From: Anaerolineaceae bacterium
Lineage (GTDB): Bacteria > Planctomycetota > Phycisphaerae > FEN-1346 > JAACEH01
Assembly (NCBI GenBank): GCA_011682595.1
Contig: JAACEH010000286.1
Span: forward strand, 1 to 6,880
Reading direction: 5' to 3'
Length of the DNA stretch: 6,880 nucleotides
Part shown: in pieces, positions 1 to 4,040 of the stretch
How positions within the stretch are numbered: position 1 is the first letter of the stretch
Layout: each line of letters opens with the position of its first letter
Position numbers and translations under genes: made by a program
Notes under the pieces: generated by a model
The model's database searches: none
Told to the model about the DNA's origin: nothing
Seen by the model: the letters and a program-made list of their open reading frames with translations, nothing else

Positions 1-947
1 GCGAGGCCGGGCACACCAAGGGCAAGGTCCGCCTGCGGTCGCCCGAACGGGTGCTGGAGATTGCCCGCGCCGGGTTGGCCGCGACCGGTTACGACGAGAT
101 TTCGCTGATGAGCCTCAGTTCGTCGGACCATCCGCAATTGCGCGAAATACTGCGGCTGCTGGACGACGAGTTCCAGGGCGGCAATGTTTCGCTGGCCCTG
201 CCCAGCCTGCGGACCAACGAGCAGTTGGCCGAACTGCCGGGCCTCCTGGCCCGGGGCCGCAAGGCCGGCCTGACCCTGGTGCCCGAGGCGGCCAGCGAGC
301 GGCTCCGCCGGGCCATCGGCAAGACCATCGACCAGCAGCACCTGCTGGACGGGGCCCGCGAAGCATTCCGCCGCGGGTGGAACCTGCTGAAACTCTACTT
401 CATGGTCGGTCTGCCCGGCGAGAACGACGAGGACATCGCGGCCATAGTCGAACTGTCGGTCCGCCTGGCCCGCCTGAGAGAGGAGTTCGCCAACGGTCCG
501 GCCCGCATCAACATCGCCGTCTCGACCTTCATCCCGCGACCGCACACGCCCCTGCAGTGGGCGCCGATGGTCCGCGAGCAGTACATGCAGCGGGTGCGCA
601 ACCGCCTCCGCGAACTGGTGCAGCCACACCGTTACCTGCACCTGAAGTTTCACCACATCGAGCGGTCGCTCCTGGAAGGGGCCCTCAGCCGGGCCGATCG
701 CCGCATGGCCTCGGCCATCGAAGCCGCCTACCGGCTCGGGGCCCGCTTCGACGCCTGGAACGAAACCTTCGACTACGCCCTGTGGCAGGAGGCCTTCCGC
801 GAAGCCGGTATCGATCCGGCCGACCAGGCCCACCGCGAGCGCACCCGCGAGGAGGCCCTGCCCTGGTCGCACATCGACATGGGCGTCTCCCAGGATCAAC
901 TCCGCCGCCAGTGGGAACGGACACAGGCGGAGGTCGGGCAACAATAG
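1..947 (+). CDS. B12-binding radical SAM protein, TIGR03960-like (C-terminal part, 5' end off window)
   Basis: The frame is open from the left edge, with 314 full codons visible from base 3 and a TAG stop at 945-947. Visible signatures are GYDEISLMSLSSSD, then SLPSLRTNEQ-type spacing, LTLVPEAASERLRRAIGK, LYFMVGLPGENDEDI and STFIPRPHTPLQW. Together these fit the radical SAM barrel and C-terminal part of the TIGR03960 family, which carries an N-terminal cobalamin-binding domain. The first visible residues are EAGHTKGK, the position that in this family directly follows the CxxxCxxC iron-sulfur motif. The window begins with GC, compatible with the end of a TGC codon for the last cysteine. The family's reaction is not established as far as I know; members often neighbour or fuse to a DUF2344 'radical SAM-linked' protein. 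No DUF2344 follows here: the next gene is unrelated. The first in-frame GTG at base 51 is internal. The family call is fairly sure; the function is unknown. Confidence 0.85.
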   Translation, partial: EAGHTKGKVRLRSPERVLEIARAGLAATGYDEISLMSLSSSDHPQLREILRLLDDEFQGGNVSLALPSLRTNEQLAELPGLLARGRKAGLTLVPEAASERLRRAIGKTIDQQHLLDGAREAFRRGWNLLKLYFMVGLPGENDEDIAAIVELSVRLARLREEFANGPARINIAVSTFIPRPHTPLQWAPMVREQYMQRVRNRLRELVQPHRYLHLKFHHIERSLLEGALSRADRRMASAIEAAYRLGARFDAWNETFDYALWQEAFREAGIDPADQAHRERTREEALPWSHIDMGVSQDQLRRQWERTQAEVGQQ

Positions 948-977
948 GCCGCTCGACCGCATTGCCTGCCCAATTGG

Positions 978-1008
978 TTTACATTGCCGGGGGTGAGTTC
1001 GGTAGAAT
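978..1008 (+). promoter_or_regulatory. Candidate sigma70-type promoter for the DUF362 gene
   Basis: TTTACA at 978-983 and TAGAAT at 1003-1008 resemble -35 and -10 boxes. The spacer is 19 bases, longer than the optimal 17. They lie in a locally AT-richer patch of the 119-base gap between the radical SAM stop and the TTG start at 1067. This would leave a 5' leader of roughly 50 bases. Seen by eye only; no transcription data. Confidence 0.4.
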
Positions 1009-1055
1009 AAGCGGGTCGCAATCGTCGTCTGTATCACCGTCGGACAGGCCCTGGT

Positions 1056-1069
1056 GGAGAGGCAACTTG
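1056..1069 (+). promoter_or_regulatory. Shine-Dalgarno and TTG start of the DUF362 gene
   Basis: GGAGAGG at 1056-1062 lies 4 bases before TTG at 1067-1069. The frame has no ATG between the radical SAM stop and the conserved Tat motif, so a non-ATG start is needed. The next TTG, at 1097, has no purine-rich site in front of it. This ribosome-binding site therefore decides the start. Confidence 0.6.
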
Positions 1070-2113
1070 GACGGCCACGGGGAACATCCTCGGCAATTGC
1101 CCGGAGGGCGGCTGTCGCGGCGAGAGTTTCTGCGGCACAGCGCCCTGGCCGCGGCGGGCCTCGGCCTGGCGGCCTCGCTGCCGGGGGCGGTCCGACGGTT
1201 GCTGGCCCAGGATGCCGTCCGGCCCGCGCCGCCCGGGGCCGGGGACGACCTCAAGGGCATCAAGTTGCCCAGGAGCCGCGTCGTCGTCATCACCCACCCC
1301 GAGGCGATCATCCGCGACTACCTGGCCAACCGCCCCCTCCTGGAGAAGATGATCGAGCGGGCCGTGCGCGAACTCACCGGGGCCGACTCGGAGCTGAAGG
1401 CCTGGCAGCAGGTGGCCACCTCCGGCGACCGGGTGACCATCAAGACCACCCGCGCGGGCGGGCCGAAACTGAAGACCCACCGGGAGATTCCCGCCTACAT
1501 CACCAGGCGCCTGACCGAGCTGGCCAAGGTCGATGCCGACAAGATCAGGTCCTGGGACCGCCCGGACCTGCGCGGCGCCGACCTTGAACTTTCCGAAGCC
1601 TACCTGCTGCCGACGCGGAAGAAGGAGACCCGCCTGCGGGCCGCCCTGGTCAAAGACACCACGGCCATCATCAACCTGCCGGTCCTCAAGATGCACTCCG
1701 GCAGCGGGGCCTCGATGGCCATGAAAAACCACTTCGGCTCGATCAACAATCCCTCGGCCTTTCACGGCTGGAAGATCGGCCGGATGGCCAGGAGCATCGC
1801 CGAACTCAATAACCTGGAACCGATTCGCAAGCGCACGCGGCTGATCGTCGTTGACGCCACGCGGCCGCTGCTGGCCGGAGGACCGTACGACAACGCCGAC
1901 TACCGCTGGACCTTCGGCGGCCTGATCGTCGGGGCCGACCCGGTGGCCGTCGACAGTGTGGGACTCGGAATCCTGGAGAAGAAGCGGGCCGAATATCGCG
2001 GCCGCCCGTGGCCGGCCACCGACGCCCGAGAGATGGTCCAGTGGGCCCAGAAGATCGGCCTCGGCAACGCCGACCGCTCAGGCATCGACCTGGTGACCAT
2101 CAAGCTGGATTAA
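1067..2113 (+). CDS. Tat-exported DUF362 domain protein
   Basis: A 348-residue protein from the TTG start to TAA at 2111-2113. Residues 17-22 read SRREFL, a twin-arginine motif, followed by an Ala/Leu-rich hydrophobic stretch (about 26-39) and a probable cleavage zone before AQD (47-49), so folded export by the Tat pathway is expected. The DUF362 domain runs from about residue 70 to the end. It contains INLPVLKMHSGSG (about 203-214), MKNHFGSINNP (about 219-229) and ADPVAVDSVGLGIL (290-303), all typical of the family. DUF362 proteins are often linked to iron-sulfur chemistry, but I see no cysteine in this product, so no ferredoxin domain or cluster ligand is visible. The biochemical role is unknown. 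It appears monocistronic: its own promoter lies upstream, hairpins follow, and the next gene is convergent. An open frame continues far upstream inside the radical SAM gene, but that part is not protein-like. Confidence 0.88.
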   Translation: MDGHGEHPRQLPGGRLSRREFLRHSALAAAGLGLAASLPGAVRRLLAQDAVRPAPPGAGDDLKGIKLPRSRVVVITHPEAIIRDYLANRPLLEKMIERAVRELTGADSELKAWQQVATSGDRVTIKTTRAGGPKLKTHREIPAYITRRLTELAKVDADKIRSWDRPDLRGADLELSEAYLLPTRKKETRLRAALVKDTTAIINLPVLKMHSGSGASMAMKNHFGSINNPSAFHGWKIGRMARSIAELNNLEPIRKRTRLIVVDATRPLLAGGPYDNADYRWTFGGLIVGADPVAVDSVGLGILEKKRAEYRGRPWPATDAREMVQWAQKIGLGNADRSGIDLVTIKLD

Positions 2114-2192
2114 CTCGCCTCGAAAAGACGGCCCGCCGGATCATCCATGTCACCCCGACCTGTTTGCTCAGACAAAGCCTAAGCGGTCTGAC

Positions 2193-2214
2193 GCTCGTGC
2201 TTCGTGGCACGAGC
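2193..2214. repeat. Inverted repeat / hairpin 1 after the DUF362 gene
   Basis: GCTCGTGC (2193-2200) and GCACGAGC (2207-2214) form a perfect 8-bp stem with a TTCGTG loop. No T-run follows on either strand, so a classical intrinsic terminator is not supported. The position between convergent genes still fits a transcription-end or REP-like element. Confidence 0.6.
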
Positions 2215-2228
2215 CTTCGGAAGATGAT

Positions 2229-2255
2229 CACGGCCTGACCTTCGGTCAGACCGTG
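2229..2255. repeat. Inverted repeat / hairpin 2 after the DUF362 gene
   Basis: Bases 2229-2240 pair with 2244-2255: five pairs (CACGG/CCGTG), one C-A mismatch, then six pairs (CTGACC/GGTCAG) closing on a three-base TTC loop. Its 3' arm also fits a competing stem with the next element: CCGTGGC at 2251-2257 against GCCACGG at 2263-2269. Confidence 0.6.
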
Positions 2256-2264
2256 GCGCCCAGC

Positions 2265-2288
2265 CACGGCCGGACAAGACCGGCCGTG
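2265..2288. repeat. Inverted repeat / hairpin 3 after the DUF362 gene
   Basis: CACGGCCGG (2265-2273) and CCGGCCGTG (2280-2288) form a perfect 9-bp GC-rich stem with an ACAAGA loop. A longer-range pair, GTGGCAC (2204-2210) with GTGCCAC (2286-2292), could close the whole cluster. No T-tract follows. A REP-like palindrome is the best description. Confidence 0.6.
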
Positions 2289-2340
2289 CCACAGGGCAAG
2301 AAAGTTATCCGGCCCCGCCGAAGGAAGTCACCTTGTAGTA

Positions 2341-2797
2341 TTAGTCGTCCTCATCGTCGGCCAGGTCGCGATCGTTCTCGCTGATCATTGCCTTGAGCGT
2401 CGCAACAGCCTTCTCGGGCTGGTCGGCCTCGAGATTCCTTCAGCGCCAACCGGATGGCGTTCCGCATGGTCAGACTCTTGGTGCCGGGAAGGATGTCCTC
2501 GAAAATCTTGGCCTTGTCCTTCTCGGCCATCTCGACGTCGTCCTGCAAAGTACGGATGGCCAGCATGCCCGCCTGCTCAGGCTCGCTGGCAATCTCGGTC
2601 AATTGCTGCAACACCTTCAGATAGCGCGACATCAACTCGATTTCGGCCATCTCTGCCTCGGGGCCCTCATCCTCGGCCTCCACGGCGCTGGTTTCGCGTG
2701 CCCCCTTATCCTCAGCAAGAACCGGTGTGCCGATAACCGCCCAGCCAAATGCGGCCAGGCCCAACAGGGCCATTACTATCAGAACCTTGCTTTTCAT
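2341..2797 (-). CDS. Secreted acidic helical protein, last gene of the sigma cassette (apparent frameshift)
   Basis: Starts at ATG 2795-2797 behind a strong AGGAGG. Residues 1-28 form a signal peptide (MKSK basic end, hydrophobic core, VLA before ED), so the product acts outside the cytoplasm. The rest is acidic and helix-rich: SRYLKVLQQLTEIASEPEQ, then a segment ending MRNAIRLALK (about 111-120) that looks like the first half of a TPR-like helical hairpin. As written, the frame then turns into an Arg/Cys-rich tail ending at 2351. Dropping one base within about 2434-2440 instead gives DLEADQPEKAVATLKAMISE and an acidic end to TAA at 2341-2343, a 151-residue product. The span is 457 bases, exactly one too many. 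The corrected reading completes the helical repeat and is far more plausible. The cause is a read error in a short A run or a real mutation. I do not recognise a named family. Translation is coupled to the gene before it by ATGA. Confidence 0.72.
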
Positions 2798-3248
2798 TTC
2801 GCTTCCTCCTCTTGAGGTGGACGGAAGGCAGTCTCCACCCGGGAACTCGAATCAACGTAATCCTGTGTGCCTTCCTGAGTCGAACCGTTACTGTCGCAGT
2901 CGTATCCCACCGCCTTCGGGGCCTCGCGCCGCGAACGACCTGGTAGCCTATCCGCAGCGGCGGGACGCTCCATTTCGGCCTTGCTGCGACCGACATTTTC
3001 ACCCTCTCGCCGGCCGCCTTCTTGCCGTCGGCGCCAGGCGTCCGGGCGGCACGCTCCAGCAGAGTCAGGCCGACGACGGCCGCCACAACCGCAGCGACCG
3101 CGGCCGCCGGGGCCAAGCGCCGCAAAATGAAGCGCCGCCGCCGCACCGGCCAGGCGGCGCCCGGATATTGCAGACCCTCTATGTCGTCCCGCAACAGGCC
3201 AAGGGTTGCGAAAATCTCGTCGTCGCTATGTGAGTCCTCGTCTTTCAT
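2794..3248 (-). CDS. Single-pass membrane protein next to the ECF sigma factor, putative anti-sigma (probable frameshift)
   Basis: Starts at ATG 3246-3248, inside the last 23 bases of the sigma gene. A short acidic cytoplasmic N-terminus (MKDEDSHSDDEIFATLG) is followed by a basic RRRR stretch (36-39) and one membrane helix at about 46-64 (APAAAVAAVVAAVVG), which suggests N-in, C-out. No zinc-finger anti-sigma motif (HxxxCxxC) is present, so the anti-sigma role is inferred from position only. As written the frame runs to 2712 with an Arg-rich tail overlapping the next gene by 86 bases. If one C is missing in the CCCC run (plus-strand GGGG at 2918-2921), the reading becomes RPPKAVGYDCDSNGS and ends QEEEAK with TGA at 2794-2796, overlapping the next ATG as ATGA, for 151 residues. 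The ATGA junction favours the corrected form, but both tails have similar third-position GC, so the shift is less certain than in the next gene. Confidence 0.6.
2805..2810 (-). promoter_or_regulatory. Strong Shine-Dalgarno of the secreted acidic protein
   Basis: On the minus strand AGGAGG lies 7 bases before the ATG at 2797-2795. The same bases would encode a Glu-Glu run at the end of the preceding gene in its corrected frame, a common arrangement in coupled genes. Confidence 0.75.
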
Positions 3249-3774
3249 CCGATCCGTCCAGCAGTTTCCTCAAGTTCGCCAGGGCCGCCGCCGTGGCCGC
3301 CTTGACCGTGCCCTCGGCACAACCCAGCACCTGGGCCGTCGTCCGCACGCCCAGTTGCTGAAGATACCGGCAGGCGATCGTCTCCCGCTGACGCTCCGGG
3401 AGGGCCTCCACGGCACCGAGCATGGCCCGAATCCGTTCGGCCCGCCCGGTCTCAACCGGCCGCGCAGCCAGCGCCGCAGGCAGCGGCCCACCTCTGCGCC
3501 GGCGGTGGCGGCGCATTTCGCGAACGACATTCATCACAATGCCCATCAGCCAGCAAAGCACGCTCCTGTTCGGCCGCCATTTCGCTCGGGCCGTCCAGGC
3601 CCGGGTCAGCGTTTCCTGCACTGCTTCGGCGGCGTCGGCAGGCGACAATCCCTGGGCGATCGCCAAACGAAAGAGCCGGTCCTGCACCTCCAGCGCCAGA
3701 CGTCCGAAGGCTTCGCCGTCTCCGGCAACCGCCTGGCGCATCAACCGATCATCTTGTGAGCCGCAATCAGCCAT
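3226..3774 (-). CDS. ECF-type RNA polymerase sigma factor
   Basis: A 182-residue protein, a usual size for ECF sigma factors, which direct RNA polymerase to a small regulon. Region 2 spans about residues 8-93: DDRLMRQAVAGDGEAFGRL, then the core DAAEAVQETLTRAW (47-60) and WLMGIVMNVVREMRR (75-89), followed by a basic run RRHRRRR. Region 4 spans about 117-172: ALPERQRETIACRYLQQLG, then a helix-turn-helix RTTAQVLGCAEGTVKAA leading to ALANLRKLL. The start chosen is ATG 3772-3774, just before region 2, with a GGGGTGG site a few bases upstream. An ATG at 3922-3924 would add 50 residues without family character, read through palindromic intergenic DNA. The stop TAG (3226-3228) lies inside the next gene, so the two are translationally coupled. 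This is the first gene of the cassette and may autoregulate (inference). The family is clear; the subgroup and target promoters are not. Confidence 0.9.
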   Translation of the reverse strand: MADCGSQDDRLMRQAVAGDGEAFGRLALEVQDRLFRLAIAQGLSPADAAEAVQETLTRAWTARAKWRPNRSVLCWLMGIVMNVVREMRRHRRRRGGPLPAALAARPVETGRAERIRAMLGAVEALPERQRETIACRYLQQLGVRTTAQVLGCAEGTVKAATAAALANLRKLLDGSDERRGLT

Positions 3775-3827
3775 CCGTTCCACCCCGTATTGGTCCGAGC
3801 TCCCGGGAGGTTTATGCCGATTCAGGA

Positions 3828-3840
3828 TTTTCTCAGAAAA
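3828..3840. promoter_or_regulatory. 13-base palindrome upstream of the ECF sigma gene
   Basis: TTTTCT-C-AGAAAA is a perfect 6+1+6 palindrome and the only clearly AT-rich symmetry in this spacer. It ends 54 bases before the sigma start. On the minus strand it is followed by CATAAA, a weak -10 candidate. A perfect CTCCCGGGAG palindrome (3800-3809) lies closer to the gene. Either could be an operator; neither is shown. Confidence 0.25.
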
Positions 3841-3891
3841 GGGCGGCCACGGCAATCGGGCAGCGGCCCGTCCGCTTCCGGTGAGTTGTAG

Positions 3892-3912
3892 GTCGGGGTC
3901 AACAGACCCGAC
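3892..3912. repeat. Hairpin between the sigma gene and the oxidoreductase
   Basis: GTC plus GGGTC (3892-3900, one bulged G at 3895) pairs with GACCC plus GAC (3905-3912) around an AACA loop, eight pairs in all. It is followed at once by ACGGCCGG, an 8-base word also found in the hairpin at 2265-2288. A REP-like element is the best guess. Confidence 0.5.
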
Positions 3913-3929
3913 GGCCGGTGGCATGGGCC

Positions 3930-3996
3930 GGTGCCGTGGCTACGGTGTGTGTAGCCACGTTCGCCAGTTCGTCACAGATACCGTGACCACGGCACC
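3930..3996. repeat. Nested and competing inverted repeats (REP-like cluster)
   Basis: GGTGCCGTGG (3930-3939) and CCACGGCACC (3987-3996) form a perfect 10-bp outer stem. Inside lie CGTGGCTAC (3935-3943) against GTAGCCACG (3951-3959), a perfect 9-bp hairpin with loop GGTGTGT, and GTCAC (3971-3975) against GTGAC (3982-3986). The outer stem and the 9-bp hairpin share bases 3935-3939, so they are mutually exclusive. It lies downstream of the oxidoreductase stop and upstream of the sigma gene. No T-run is present on either strand. Confidence 0.6.
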
Positions 3997-4009
3997 TGTC
4001 CTCAACAAT

Positions 4010-4031
4010 CCCCCCGTGCCGGCCAAGGGGG
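4010..4031 (-). terminator. Weak hairpin just after the oxidoreductase stop
   Basis: A C run at 4010-4015 can pair with GGGGG at 4027-4031 around a GCCGGC-containing loop, 9 bases beyond the stop codon on the minus strand. The sequence after it (GATTGTTGAGG, minus strand) is not a T-tract, so intrinsic termination is only a possibility. Confidence 0.25.
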
Positions 4032-4040
4032 AACGGCGTC

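Noticed and set aside
377..1066. Long in-frame upstream extension of the DUF362 gene beginning at ATG 377
   Set aside because: It lies inside the radical SAM gene in another frame, its translation is Arg/Pro/Gly-rich with no family character, and the Tat signal places the real start near 1067.
1034..1765. 243-codon open frame on the - strand
   Set aside because: It is antisense to the DUF362 gene and its translation is low-complexity Gly/Arg/Pro with no recognisable motif.
2193..2292. CRISPR array or direct-repeat array
   Set aside because: The elements are inverted repeats of differing sequence, with no regular direct repeat and spacer pattern.
2712..2793. C-terminal extension of the membrane protein into the next gene
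   Set aside because: It overlaps the signal-peptide coding region of the next gene by 86 bases with a basic, unlike tail; the corrected frame gives a tidy ATGA junction.
3775..3924. ATG at 3922-3924 as the start of the sigma factor
   Set aside because: The added 50 residues are unlike sigma region 1 or 2 and cover palindromic intergenic DNA; ATG 3772-3774 sits directly before region 2.
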